DNA from: Flavitalea plasmicola
Lineage (GTDB): Bacteria; Bacteroidota; Bacteroidia; Chitinophagales; Chitinophagaceae
Length of the DNA stretch: 64,000 nucleotides
NCBI RefSeq assembly: GCF_030546645.1
Contig: NZ_JAUOTO010000008.1
Location: 368,606-432,605 of the forward strand
Reading direction: 5' to 3'
Shown here: in pieces, positions 47,121-55,757 of the stretch
How the letters are laid out: each line of letters begins with the position of its first letter
Position numbering within the stretch: position 1 is the stretch's first letter
Program-made: the position numbers and the translations under genes
The notes under the pieces: model-generated
The model's database searches: none
The model's input: the letters and a program-made list of their open reading frames with translations, nothing else
What the model was told of the DNA's origin: nothing

Positions 47121-47343
47121 ACAATTTTTATTTTACGCGAAAATATTCCGGGAACAGCGCCCCGAACAGCGCAATTGAAATGGACCGGGATTTCGGTGGG
47201 ATGAATTGCATTTTGGCAAGATAGGGCCCTTAGATTGTCGCATTACCCATCCGTGCGTCCGGAAAGGGCGCGATACCTTGGGGAAACTAATCTTTCACCA
47301 GTGCGGCAATAAGATACGGGTTTGGCGGTGCCAGCAAAACAAA

Positions 47344-47365
47344 AAAGCGCACTGCAGTGCGCTTT
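47344..47365 (-). terminator. Intrinsic terminator of the 52.7-47.4 kb glycosyltransferase/LanC unit
   Basis: A 22-bp perfect palindrome with stem GCGCAC and TGCA loop core (extended by AAA/TTT) lies 43 bp after the stop of the last gene of this unit. On the minus strand it is followed by TTTTTTGTTTT. This is a strong textbook terminator and marks the left boundary of the AT-rich accessory island. Confidence 0.85.
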
Positions 47366-47408
47366 GTGTGACCCCGATGGGAACAGGATACAGGAGATAT
47401 TTTTCCTG

Positions 47409-48656
47409 TCATCCATAAGCAACTTCCTGCAGGACTTTTAGATAACTACCGCACATTCTACTTAAATCTGATTTTTTTATTCCCCTGGCGTAAGCGTTCT
47501 CTGAAAGTATCCTGGCTAGTATTCGATCGTCTAAAAGCAACCTCATATTCTTCACTAATTGAGACACATCAATTTGCAATTCATTCTGTTCATTCACAAG
47601 AAGGCTGGTTTTCAATGAATCCACCCTGTCCTCGAATGACTCATCCAATCCATCCACTGCACTAATTACCAGTGGGAGTCTCCCCAAACTCATATCCATC
47701 GCCGTAACACTGTATTGTCCATATAACGATGGAATGACTCCGATATCTGCCATTGTGATCAACTCGCCAAGAACATTATCCGGGAGTTGACCTGTAAGGA
47801 TAATTTTACCCCACAATGGCCCGACGAATTCCAATAAACCCGAATAATCTCCCGACCCGACAATGACCAGCTTAACGCGTTCGTCGTCAGCAGCAATTAT
47901 TTTAAATGCACGTACCAGATAGAAAATACCATCGCCATGCGTAATATTTCCCGCATATAAAATTATCTTTTCGTCTTCCTCAAGGCCAAAATCCTTCCTA
48001 AACATATTCGATGTAGGTCCTTTACAGCAAGAGGTCGCAGCATTTCTGATGAGCGACAGCCTGTCCATGGGAATTTCCAAAACTGTAGAAAAAAAATCAA
48101 TTGCCTGACCGGAAACGGCTATGACCTTATCCGAAGTCAGGGCCATCTTCCGTTCGTATGCGGTCAATTCGAATGCAAGGGGCGAACGCGAAATATCGCC
48201 CGCCCTCCAAAGCTCTGCAAATAGCTTATCCGGGATGTGAAGATGTAGTTTCCAGCTCCATTCATAATGAAGATAAATGAACCTGGCTGATCTATATCGT
48301 TCTTTAAGTTTCTCGAATATCCTCAGATATTTCACTGAATCTGCGCAGAAAACTATTATCTCTTTTCCCAGCAGATAGGAGTACAAGACATCGACGATTC
48401 GCCGGGCGTACGTTAATTGATGAAAATTATGAGCAGGATCCAATTCAAATTTATTTTCCGGCCGTGGAATGCACAGGATCGACATATTCCCCTCTGTCTG
48501 AAGCACACACCTGTCAATATCCTGTCTGTCTATCGACACGTTGGTGACGCGCATTTCCGGTTGAGATGCCAGATAGTTGACAAGGTCTGATGGCAGTCTG
48601 GCCCGGGAATTTGTTGCATTGTCGGAAAACAATATAAGGTCTGTTAATGCGGCCAT
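47409..48656 (-). CDS. GT4-like (GT-B fold) glycosyltransferase
   Basis: This 415-residue protein has a GT-B organisation. The N-terminal half (about 1-200) includes FIYLHYEWSWKLHLHIPDKL and KVIAVSGQAIDFF. The C-terminal half (about 205-400) carries the group-1 glycosyltransferase features IILYAGNITHGDGIFYLVRAF, VKLVIVGSGD and the acceptor/donor region IGVIPSLYGQYSVTAMDMS. The usual E-x7-E motif is not obvious in that last segment. It overlaps the LanC-like gene by 13 bp and is last in its unit. Similar GT4 enzymes (TIGR04157-like) occur beside Bacteroidota peptide-modification genes; membership was not tested. Confidence 0.8.
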   Translation of the reverse strand: MAALTDLILFSDNATNSRARLPSDLVNYLASQPEMRVTNVSIDRQDIDRCVLQTEGNMSILCIPRPENKFELDPAHNFHQLTYARRIVDVLYSYLLGKEIIVFCADSVKYLRIFEKLKERYRSARFIYLHYEWSWKLHLHIPDKLFAELWRAGDISRSPLAFELTAYERKMALTSDKVIAVSGQAIDFFSTVLEIPMDRLSLIRNAATSCCKGPTSNMFRKDFGLEEDEKIILYAGNITHGDGIFYLVRAFKIIAADDERVKLVIVGSGDYSGLLEFVGPLWGKIILTGQLPDNVLGELITMADIGVIPSLYGQYSVTAMDMSLGRLPLVISAVDGLDESFEDRVDSLKTSLLVNEQNELQIDVSQLVKNMRLLLDDRILARILSENAYARGIKKSDLSRMCGSYLKVLQEVAYG

Positions 48657-49729
48657 ATACCCAGTATTTTTAACCAGTTACAATCTCCTGATTGCAGACT
48701 TAATAAAGACAATGCTGTCAAACCAGCTCCTCTATACATACCCATTTCGATAGTTTGGCTGGCTGGCACGCAACCGAAAAGAGCAGGTATTTTATTTTCG
48801 GCTATCATCATTTTGACTTTATCAGTTATTTTACGACTTAGAGCTATCGCATTGTCATACCGGTATTTTCGGCCTAACAGATCTATCAAAAGCGCGATAA
48901 ATGCAGCATGAACAAATTCCACCTGTTGAAGATTGTTATACCCCGAATCTATAAATGAGACAAATGACTCGAATATTTCATCATGCAATGTCTTATCCCG
49001 ATCGATATCGATAGCATAAAATAATCCGAAGAAAGCTTCTGTTTTTGGCCAGAAAGAGGGATCGCTTTTTACATAATTCATTAATTCATTAGTAATATTC
49101 CTTGCTATATTTTCGGTATGCTCATCGCTTAATCCCATCCTCTTGATCTTGTTCAAGAACACTAGTACACCCGTCCATCCATTCCAGATAGACGGTTCCG
49201 CATAAGGCAGGCAAGCCCTCTCAGGATGAGGATCCAGGAGCTTTTTTATCTCTTTTAGGCATGAGTTCAACTTCTCTCTGTATAGGTCTTTTAGTGGTCC
49301 TGTCCGCAGTGTCGGATCGCTTAGCCGGTGAAGGAGATATAATCCCGGACCGCTAAGCCCATTTGCGATATTTACTTGCTGCCAATTGGGGAAAGGCAGG
49401 TGAGGTAATACATGCGACTCCAGGTCCTTCAAGTATTGATTTACGCCTCCTTCTGCGAAACCTAGTTGAAGCAAATGGTCAAGTACCACGGCATATCCCA
49501 GGAGCCCGGTAGAATAAAATATGGAAGTAAAAGAGCGCCCGGAATTAATCTCCTCCAGGTAAGAATATCCCGCATCCGGGGGTGAGACATCCAGGTCGTT
49601 CCTTTTTGCATAGAAGAAAAATACTGCAATCGCCAGTTTACCGCTTTGCAGGCTATTATCCGATCCGAAACTGGAATTTAGTAAAAAATAATTGGCCAAA
49701 TCTTTTAGCCCGGGCTCTGACTTGATCAT
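48644..49729 (-). CDS. LanC-like protein without recognisable zinc ligands
   Basis: This 361-residue helical protein matches the Bacteroidota LanC-like pattern of repeated Gly-rich turns: SLQSGKLAIAVFFFYAKR (about 26-43), SIFYSTGLLGYAVVLDHLL (about 74-92), IANGLSGPGLYLLHRL (about 121-136), SIWNGWTGVLVFLNKI (about 180-195), and GMYRGAGLTALSLLSL near the end. LanC cyclases join dehydrated Ser/Thr to Cys using zinc bound by two Cys and one His. Here the expected WCxG and CHG segments appear as AFFGLF and EFVHAAF, so both Cys are missing. It may be a scaffold or have another activity. It overlaps both neighbours (4 and 13 bp). Confidence 0.7.
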   Translation of the reverse strand: MIKSEPGLKDLANYFLLNSSFGSDNSLQSGKLAIAVFFFYAKRNDLDVSPPDAGYSYLEEINSGRSFTSIFYSTGLLGYAVVLDHLLQLGFAEGGVNQYLKDLESHVLPHLPFPNWQQVNIANGLSGPGLYLLHRLSDPTLRTGPLKDLYREKLNSCLKEIKKLLDPHPERACLPYAEPSIWNGWTGVLVFLNKIKRMGLSDEHTENIARNITNELMNYVKSDPSFWPKTEAFFGLFYAIDIDRDKTLHDEIFESFVSFIDSGYNNLQQVEFVHAAFIALLIDLLGRKYRYDNAIALSRKITDKVKMMIAENKIPALFGCVPASQTIEMGMYRGAGLTALSLLSLQSGDCNWLKILGIWPH

Positions 49730-50385
49730 GGTTTTACTATAAAGCTGGGGGTCATCGCATAGCGGAATTTTTGTATTTTCACGTCCAATCCGGAAAAGAA
49801 CTCATCGACAGCCCTTGTTTCCCCCGGAAAAATGCCATAATCATCCAGGAGTAAGACACCACCCTTCACCAACTTTGGATAAAGATGTTTAAGAATCGTA
49901 ACCGCTGGTTCATATACATCGGTATCCAGGTTTATTAAAGATATTTTTAAATTAGGATGATCGGCTATATATTTCGGAACCGTATAATTTATATCTCCCT
50001 TTATCAGTTCTACATTCCGGATATTTTTATGATCCAGCACGGTTTGCAACTGTTCAATGGAAATAGAGTTCCCACCAGTCTTGTTTATAAAATCATCTAA
50101 ATATTTCTCATCCTCCCTATTGTTTGTCGGGGGAAATTCTTCAAAGCAATCAAAAGCAATGATGTTTTTTGAATATGCATTTTCGAGGATCTCTCTGAAA
50201 CCGGCAAACCTAACCAGGCTATTCCCCATAAAAACACCACATTCCACAATGGAACCCGGTAAATTTTGGGCTAATTTGAACAGTTCATAGTGAGCGATAA
50301 ACTTGCTTAATCTACTGTTACTGCAGCTAAGGTAAAAGCTATTTTCATGATCAAAAGCATTTTTAAAATCCGGCAATTCAATCAT
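49726..50385 (-). CDS. TylF/MycF-like SAM-dependent O-methyltransferase
   Basis: This 219-residue protein has a SAM-binding motif I, GSIVECGVFMGNSLVRFAG (about residues 43-61), then IIAFDCFEEFPPT, the metal-binding ISLINLDTDVYEPAV and KGGVLLLDDYGIFPGETRAV. These are typical of the TylF/MycF family, magnesium-dependent methyltransferases that often methylate sugar hydroxyls in natural products or surface glycans. It overlaps the genes on both sides by 4 bp (ATGA), so it is coupled in this unit. A sugar or sugar-modified peptide made by the neighbours is the likely substrate (inference). Confidence 0.85.
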   Translation of the reverse strand: MIELPDFKNAFDHENSFYLSCSNSRLSKFIAHYELFKLAQNLPGSIVECGVFMGNSLVRFAGFREILENAYSKNIIAFDCFEEFPPTNNREDEKYLDDFINKTGGNSISIEQLQTVLDHKNIRNVELIKGDINYTVPKYIADHPNLKISLINLDTDVYEPAVTILKHLYPKLVKGGVLLLDDYGIFPGETRAVDEFFSGLDVKIQKFRYAMTPSFIVKP

Positions 50386-51044
50386 AGAAAAAATTTTTTT
50401 AGGAAATTGAACTTATACAGATCGTCTTTCGTATCAATATCCATAAAGGGAGCCTTATTGATCACGCAAGTAAATTTTGCATTCCAAAAGGAGGAAGTAG
50501 GGTCTTGCGAATGAACGATCGAATTAAGGAAGGACGTCCTGATTAGATATAAGGACCCGTCAATCATAAATGTATTTTCGCAGGTCACCCCCATTCTGCA
50601 CTCACTGTGCGTTCTGAATTCATACCTATCCGGCATCTGGTTTACATAGAACTGCTGCCTGTCGGCAATAATTGTCATAGCGGTGACGAAATCGATGTCC
50701 CCTCGATTTTTATAAACGCATTCCATCTCATCAATAAGGTTCTCCGAACGAAAAGGCTGTGTGGCAGGGCACAGTAAAAATTCCGGATAAGGATGCAATT
50801 GCAAAAAGCTCCAGCATGCAGTTCTTTCATTTTGGCCCGGCATACGAACTTCCAGGAATGTATTTACGTGTAAGGAACTGGCTAATGCTAATAACGCAGG
50901 AGAATCGGATATCACCCATGCAGACGACAATCTGCCTTGTTGCTTTAAATAGTTTATGGTATAAGGCAATAGATACCTATTCTTCTCCGGGCATCTTTCA
51001 CTGTGCTCTTTGATCGGGATTAATACTGGTATATTACTCATCAT
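50382..51044 (-). CDS. CMP-sugar synthetase-like cytidylyltransferase
   Basis: This 220-residue protein resembles CMP-N-acetylneuraminate/CMP-acyl-sugar synthetases. It has PVLIPIKEHSERCPEKNRYL at the N-terminus (a variant of the nucleotide-binding loop), SAWVISDSPALLALA, FLLCPATQPFRSENLIDEM and the C-terminal FMDIDTKDDLYKF. These enzymes activate sialic-acid-like sugars with CTP. ATGs occur at 51044 and 51041, and a TTG at 51047; the first ATG is used. The gene overlaps the sialyltransferase-like gene upstream and the methyltransferase downstream, which fits one sugar pathway. No sialic acid synthase is in the window. Confidence 0.72.
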   Translation of the reverse strand: MMSNIPVLIPIKEHSERCPEKNRYLLPYTINYLKQQGRLSSAWVISDSPALLALASSLHVNTFLEVRMPGQNERTACWSFLQLHPYPEFLLCPATQPFRSENLIDEMECVYKNRGDIDFVTAMTIIADRQQFYVNQMPDRYEFRTHSECRMGVTCENTFMIDGSLYLIRTSFLNSIVHSQDPTSSFWNAKFTCVINKAPFMDIDTKDDLYKFNFLKKFFL

Positions 51045-51588
51045 CAATACGAATAAGGTTATGTAAACGTAAATGTTTTAATAGATACTCCTGTTCAACA
51101 GGCCCCGCTCCTAAATGCCATGCCCACGTTGGATCTTTATTCATGATCTCAGCCCGCTTCTCAATATCGAGGCAGGTAATGTATATACGGTATTTTTTGC
51201 TCCATTCAGAGTTGAGCAAGTGACCTAATAATAAAATTGAAGAGGTTAGCCTTTTGAAGCCTGTTTCCCGAATTGCAAAACTTTCATCAATCAGCTCGAT
51301 TTCCGAATATTGTATGGGAGTCAGGTATTGGGACCATGTTTGAAAACGTGAATACCATTGTTCTCTCATTAGTATTTTCCCTGCAGTTCTTATCTTGCTT
51401 TTGTTAGCACCCCCCGCATATTGATCCTTGAACGTAGTATTGGCTTCCAGAAAAAGCCCATTGATCCTGTAGCCGGATCGTTCAAGATAATTCATCCGGT
51501 TGACGCGCATCACAAAATCAAAAGAATCAATTTGCTCAGAAAGCCCTGCTCTGCGAGGTGGCTTATTGCCAACTAAGATTAGTTTCAT
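51034..51588 (-). CDS. Sialyltransferase-like protein (GT29-type)
   Basis: The frame is open to an ATG at 51618, but the ATG at 51588 is preceded by AAGGAAAAG, a good ribosome-binding site, and puts LILVGNKPP at the start as in this family. The 184-residue product has segments like the large sialyl motif (VGNKPP..., IDSFDFVMRVNRMN, residues 20-33), a small-motif-like RETGFKRLTSSILLLGHLL (107-125) and WAWHLGAGPVEQEYLL (155-170), with a His followed by Glu. It is encoded next to a CMP-sugar synthetase-like gene, which strengthens the call. It is short compared with animal GT29 enzymes and lacks a membrane anchor. Confidence 0.6.
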   Translation of the reverse strand: MKLILVGNKPPRRAGLSEQIDSFDFVMRVNRMNYLERSGYRINGLFLEANTTFKDQYAGGANKSKIRTAGKILMREQWYSRFQTWSQYLTPIQYSEIELIDESFAIRETGFKRLTSSILLLGHLLNSEWSKKYRIYITCLDIEKRAEIMNKDPTWAWHLGAGPVEQEYLLKHLRLHNLIRIDDE

Positions 51589-51632
51589 CTTTTCCTTAGG
51601 ATCATCGTTAATGAGCATTGCATTTGCTTATT

Positions 51633-52694
51633 TCAGCGTGTTAAAGCCATAGCGATTATCCGGTTCAATCCCGATATATATTCTTCCATGGAATAGTTCT
51701 TTCTTATATGCTGTCGCCCTATATCCCCCATTTGGCGTGCTTTTTCGCCATCTGCAAGCAGCCGGCACATACAGTCAATCATACCGTCGACGTCTCTTTC
51801 GTCCACAAGTAAACCAGTTTCACCATCCAATACAGCCTCTTTTATTCCCTTATGTTTGGTGGAAATCACAGGCAATCCGGCTGCACTTGCTTCCAGCACA
51901 GAAAGCGGCGTGCCTTCTGAATCACCTTCCAGGAAGGTTGTAACAGAGTGCTGTAAAAAACAGAAGGACCTCTTGAATACTTCCATTATTTGAGACTGAT
52001 CCAATACTCCCATAAATTCTACGCTATCTTTCATACCCCAGGCAATCACCAGGTCGATACATACATCAACAAGAGGCTGTCCAGCGCCTATCATGATCAA
52101 TCTTACTTCCGGATGACGTTTCAGAACTTCCCTGAAAGCATACAATGTTAAATGGGGCGCCTTTTTCGCCACAAATCTCCCAACTGCAACAAATGTTTTG
52201 CTGTCCAGTGGCGGATATCTTTCAAAAAAGATATCATTTACCCCAGAACGGACATAAACTATCTTTTCAGCCGGAGCGCCAAGCGATATTAGTTGCTCCT
52301 TCATATCCTGCGATACTACAATTAGGGAGGAACCATAGTCAAAGAGCTGCTGATATTGTACCGCATGGTTTCGCAATATACTTTTGGTATACGCGTCATA
52401 ACCGTGAAAATATACTACGAGGGGGATAGCAAGCTGACGGCACGCCCCAACAACATTGGCCCCGCTAAGTCCGAATTGGGCCAGGACCACGTTGATCTGT
52501 TTCCTGACAAAAAACCGGGCGAGCGCTTCATCAAAATTCGGGCAATCCTGGGTCTGGATCGGGCCTTCTTCAGACCATCGGCCCATATCCCACAAAGTTG
52601 TTATTTCACCCGTCAAATATCTGCGCTGTGCATGTACAAAAGTTTGCGAGTATGCATCAGGCTGAGTCATGATAAAAGCAATTTTTGCAATCAT
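51633..52694 (-). CDS. GT4-family glycosyltransferase
   Basis: This 353-residue GT-B enzyme has KIAFIMTQPDAYSQTFVHAQ at the N-terminus, VVYFHGYDAYTKSIL, VVSQDMKEQLISLGAPAEKI, FVAVGRFVAKKAPHLTLYAF (donor domain start, about 175), VRLIMIGAGQ, and the group-1 signature EGDSEGTPLSVLEASAAGLPVI in two parts, with the E-x7-E pair, then KEAVLDGETGLLVDERD. It retains all GT4 catalytic landmarks. It is the first gene of the minus-strand unit that ends at 47,344 and is divergent from the plus-strand unit starting at 52,855. Confidence 0.9.
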   Translation of the reverse strand: MIAKIAFIMTQPDAYSQTFVHAQRRYLTGEITTLWDMGRWSEEGPIQTQDCPNFDEALARFFVRKQINVVLAQFGLSGANVVGACRQLAIPLVVYFHGYDAYTKSILRNHAVQYQQLFDYGSSLIVVSQDMKEQLISLGAPAEKIVYVRSGVNDIFFERYPPLDSKTFVAVGRFVAKKAPHLTLYAFREVLKRHPEVRLIMIGAGQPLVDVCIDLVIAWGMKDSVEFMGVLDQSQIMEVFKRSFCFLQHSVTTFLEGDSEGTPLSVLEASAAGLPVISTKHKGIKEAVLDGETGLLVDERDVDGMIDCMCRLLADGEKARQMGDIGRQHIRKNYSMEEYISGLNRIIAMALTR

Positions 52695-52854
52695 TTTCTT
52701 ACGTTTTCACCTATTCAGATATAAATGTTTACCCCTCGTAAAGGCCTAATCACGGATGTTAAAAGTATCTAATCGGCCTGTACGATATTCAAAAAAAATA
52801 ATGGATCTTTCACCGAACAACTCTTTTTTTTAAAGATATTTACAGGCAGACCGT

Positions 52855-53658
52855 ATGAACCAGTTCCTTCTATATTTTCATGTTTCCCTTCGCCCGGACG
52901 GAAAGGACCCGGATTCTTTCTGCGGCGAGATCGCTTCTTTTTTGGAACAGTATGCCATTGATCGGGGCTCATCTAAAATGTACCAGGTTGAAAAGCAAAA
53001 TTCCCCCGAACTATTGCTAATGATAGAATTATATGTCCGGGAAGAGGATAGCGAAGCATGCCGGAAAATTCTCCAGAAAATAAGCCGCGGCGGAGTGGTC
53101 TTCCATGATCAAAGGAGCATATCTGATATCGAACTGGTCATTGCGCTCCGACGATCCAATAACGCCTTTCATCTATCCAACATCATTATGCGCCAATCAT
53201 TAAATGCAACGCTTGATGAGGACACGATACTGATATCATCTTTTTTACTGTGCATGGCCCTGATAAAAACCATATTGCAAAGAAAAATACTGAGCATCGG
53301 TCAGCTGTTGGAGATCTATAGTTCAGAAGTGATAATTCTGGGATGGGCCCGGAATTTCATAGAGAATAAATATATTCAAAACCAAGGTATATTGGAGGAA
53401 TATGCAGCAATAGTATTTGATACGCAACATGACAAAGGCCGCACTGCATGGTTAGCGCAGTGGACTGCATTTTTGTATACCATCAATCCTGATGAATTAT
53501 ATCCAAACGCAGAATATCCGCCCAGGGAATGGCATAACCAAATATTATATCTCATCTTTCGGCATATGGGATTGACGGTACGATCCGGGTCGATACTGCT
53601 ATATTACATAGAATGTACAATTAGGCTGAAAATTAAGTATTTATATGATGCTTCTTGA
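52855..53658 (+). CDS. Unknown protein; possibly a degenerate SpaB_C/thiopeptide-type domain
   Basis: I do not recognise this 267-residue protein with certainty. The N-terminal part (FLLYFHVSLRPDG, KMYQVEKQN, SPELLLMIELY) and the C-terminal end (WHNQILYLIFRHMGLTVRSG, YYIECTIRLKIKYLY) loosely recall SpaB_C, the small domain of split lanthipeptide dehydratases (RYxxxGPHLRLR and HMxxNR patterns). The conserved residues are mostly changed. There is no signal peptide or membrane helix. It begins the plus-strand unit and overlaps the next gene by 14 bp. A LanC-like gene nearby makes the idea attractive but not proven. Confidence 0.6.
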   Translation: MNQFLLYFHVSLRPDGKDPDSFCGEIASFLEQYAIDRGSSKMYQVEKQNSPELLLMIELYVREEDSEACRKILQKISRGGVVFHDQRSISDIELVIALRRSNNAFHLSNIIMRQSLNATLDEDTILISSFLLCMALIKTILQRKILSIGQLLEIYSSEVIILGWARNFIENKYIQNQGILEEYAAIVFDTQHDKGRTAWLAQWTAFLYTINPDELYPNAEYPPREWHNQILYLIFRHMGLTVRSGSILLYYIECTIRLKIKYLYDAS

Positions 53659-54439
53659 TAACAGAAAGACACAGGCTTTTTGCGTGTTGACGAATAAATC
53701 GTCTAAAAATGTAATTGACCATTTTGCCGCTATCAAGCAGGGGAGCTCCCGGTTTGGCATGGCAAATATTATTTATCACAGTACCGATGGGATGCTACCC
53801 GATGAACTGGCCCCGGATGATACTTTTGTCTTTACAGATAAGCACATTGATAAATTGGGATATCGTCGCATTTTCAGGGGATTAATACCAGGGAGCAATC
53901 ATTTCCCTTTGCTGGCCTTTTACTTGTGCTACCCATACTATGACTTTTACTGGAATATTGAAGATGACGTCCGATTCGATGGCGACTGGTCACTTCTTTT
54001 CAACTATTTTACTTCCCTGGATATGGCGCCGGATTTTGTCACAAGCCATATCAGGTCTCTACAGGAAGAGCCGGGGTGGTACTGGTGGAGCTCGTTGCGT
54101 CATCCCGACGCTTTCATCCCCTATACGATCAGGTATAGATCGTTTAACCCTATCTTCAGGATATCTAACCAGGCATTGCGATATTTACATGCTAAGTTGA
54201 CTTATCAGTGGACAGGGCACCACGAGGTACTAATTCCTACCCTGCTCCATCTGGCAGGCTTCTCAATAATGGATTTCGGAGGCTATGGCACTTTTGTGAA
54301 ACCGGGGAACGAAAACATGTTCTATATTTCCGGGAACCAACGCCGGGAAGGTGATTTATCGACAGGAACCATGCGATACCGTCCCAGGATCAGCGCTGGG
54401 GAATACGTAAAAAACAAATTGCATCACCCCGTAAAATAG
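53645..54439 (+). CDS. DUF3405-like putative glycosyltransferase
   Basis: This 264-residue protein has LAFYLCYPYYDFYWNIEDDVRFDGDW (residues about 91-116, in two parts), where the IEDDVRFDGDW segment resembles the acidic metal-site motif of DUF3405 proteins. It also has EEPGWYWWSSLRHPD, NPIFRISNQALRYLHAKL and TGHHEVLIPTLLHLAGF. A GT-A glycosyltransferase fold is likely, with the acidic pair binding a metal and sugar nucleotide. DUF3405 was described largely from eukaryotic proteins, so a bacterial member here is notable if confirmed. It is coupled to its upstream gene. Confidence 0.6.
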   Translation: MMLLDNRKTQAFCVLTNKSSKNVIDHFAAIKQGSSRFGMANIIYHSTDGMLPDELAPDDTFVFTDKHIDKLGYRRIFRGLIPGSNHFPLLAFYLCYPYYDFYWNIEDDVRFDGDWSLLFNYFTSLDMAPDFVTSHIRSLQEEPGWYWWSSLRHPDAFIPYTIRYRSFNPIFRISNQALRYLHAKLTYQWTGHHEVLIPTLLHLAGFSIMDFGGYGTFVKPGNENMFYISGNQRREGDLSTGTMRYRPRISAGEYVKNKLHHPVK

Positions 54440-54443
54440 TCAT

Positions 54444-55757
54444 ATGCTCTTACACATTTCAAAAGATCAGATCATGGCCATTGACATTCCCCGGGTACAC
54501 GACTTAATTCTCGTGATCGGCGATAAAATGACCAACGCAGGCGACCATCAGCCGATACCTTTTTCCGGAAAGGAATATAAACGTCTGATCACCCAGGCCC
54601 CGGATACTCTGGCGGTAGTTATTATCGCCGCAGCCGACAATTTTGATCCGGATCATTTAAAGGCAACCCTGTCGCAGCTGGTGGGTCAAACCATGAACGC
54701 TGATGCTGCCATCCTATTGCCGTATTTCCCCCCTCCCATCATCTCCCATATCGATTACGGGCCGGCCAGATCATTTGCCATTATGAACAGGGACTGTTTT
54801 TCCGCTATTCCCATAAAACTTATCGAACAAAACGATCTGGAAACTTTAATTTATACCTTTACCTATAAGTACCTCAATTCCGACAGAACTGACCTCAAAA
54901 TTATTCAAGTCGGGAAAACCAACCAGAGTGGAAAACAAAGACCCACTAAAAAGCTTCGCCACTCCCTTTTGGTGATCCCGCATAAAGGCAGGATAGACCT
55001 TCTGAACAGGTGCTTGTCTTCGCTGGAAGCCACGGACGCCCTCCCTTCCAGGATCAACCTATGTTTTGACGACAGTTCATTCAAAAAAATGAACCTGAAT
55101 ATGTTTAATAAAATTGCCGGTCGCATAAGTATCCTTAAAAATAAACCTGGAAACAGGGGCCCTTACCTGGCCAGGCACTTCTCCGCTGTCCAAACGGATA
55201 AAGAATATATTTTCTTCCAGGACTCAGACGATATCTCTACAAAAGACAGGTTTTCAATACAGATGAATGAATTACTACAACGGGGCCTGGATATGATCGG
55301 TTCCCATGAACTACGTATAGATCAGATCTTAAAAAAGGTGATGATCAGAAGATTCCCATGGGATGTCACCCGTGCTCTATCGTGGAAAGACGGCTTTCAT
55401 TCCCTGTTCCACCCTACTTCATTGATCAGCAAAAAGGCCTACCTGCAGACAGGTGGCTTTTCTACGGACAGAAGCTTTGGATATGACACTCAATTCCTCC
55501 TTAGGTCATACTTTTTTTTAAAATCAGGCAATTGCGATGATTTTCTTTATATCCGCTTTAGACGCCCCAATTCCATAACTACCAGTGAAAAGACAGGACT
55601 GAACAGCAACTTCAGGAATTTCCTGCTTACCAGATGGAGAACGGATTTCAGACTGATCCGCGAAGGTTGCCTTGACCTCGCCGAGTCTTCCCTGAAGGTA
55701 TGGAGACACAAGTTCGCTTTCACATTCATAAAGATCAATAAAAGAAATTCAAATTGA
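54444..55757 (+). CDS. GT2-family glycosyltransferase with extra N-terminal region
   Basis: This 437-residue protein has a non-catalytic N-terminal region (about 1-165) with no recognised motif. A GT-A domain follows (about 170-400): SLLVIPHKGRIDLLNRCLSSL, INLCFDDSSFKK, EYIFFQDSDDISTKDRF (DxD site near residue 257) and LISKKAYLQTGGFSTDRSFGYD. These are GT2 landmarks. The N-terminal extension contains DNFDPDHLKATLSQLVGQTM and AAILLPYFPP, which might be a second, degenerate GT-A half. The stop overlaps the next start by 4 bp (TTGA). Confidence 0.75.
   Translation: MLLHISKDQIMAIDIPRVHDLILVIGDKMTNAGDHQPIPFSGKEYKRLITQAPDTLAVVIIAAADNFDPDHLKATLSQLVGQTMNADAAILLPYFPPPIISHIDYGPARSFAIMNRDCFSAIPIKLIEQNDLETLIYTFTYKYLNSDRTDLKIIQVGKTNQSGKQRPTKKLRHSLLVIPHKGRIDLLNRCLSSLEATDALPSRINLCFDDSSFKKMNLNMFNKIAGRISILKNKPGNRGPYLARHFSAVQTDKEYIFFQDSDDISTKDRFSIQMNELLQRGLDMIGSHELRIDQILKKVMIRRFPWDVTRALSWKDGFHSLFHPTSLISKKAYLQTGGFSTDRSFGYDTQFLLRSYFFLKSGNCDDFLYIRFRRPNSITTSEKTGLNSNFRNFLLTRWRTDFRLIREGCLDLAESSLKVWRHKFAFTFIKINKRNSN

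Noticed and set aside
47206..47418. 70-codon Cys-rich plus-strand frame that might be a precursor peptide
   Set aside because: It runs through the terminator palindrome and into the opposite gene, has no leader with a double-Gly site, and starts with a non-ATG codon.
52695..52854. Divergent gap searched for a precursor peptide and promoters
   Set aside because: Only frames shorter than about 15 codons were found, and no exact TAnnTTTG or TTTG pair on either strand.
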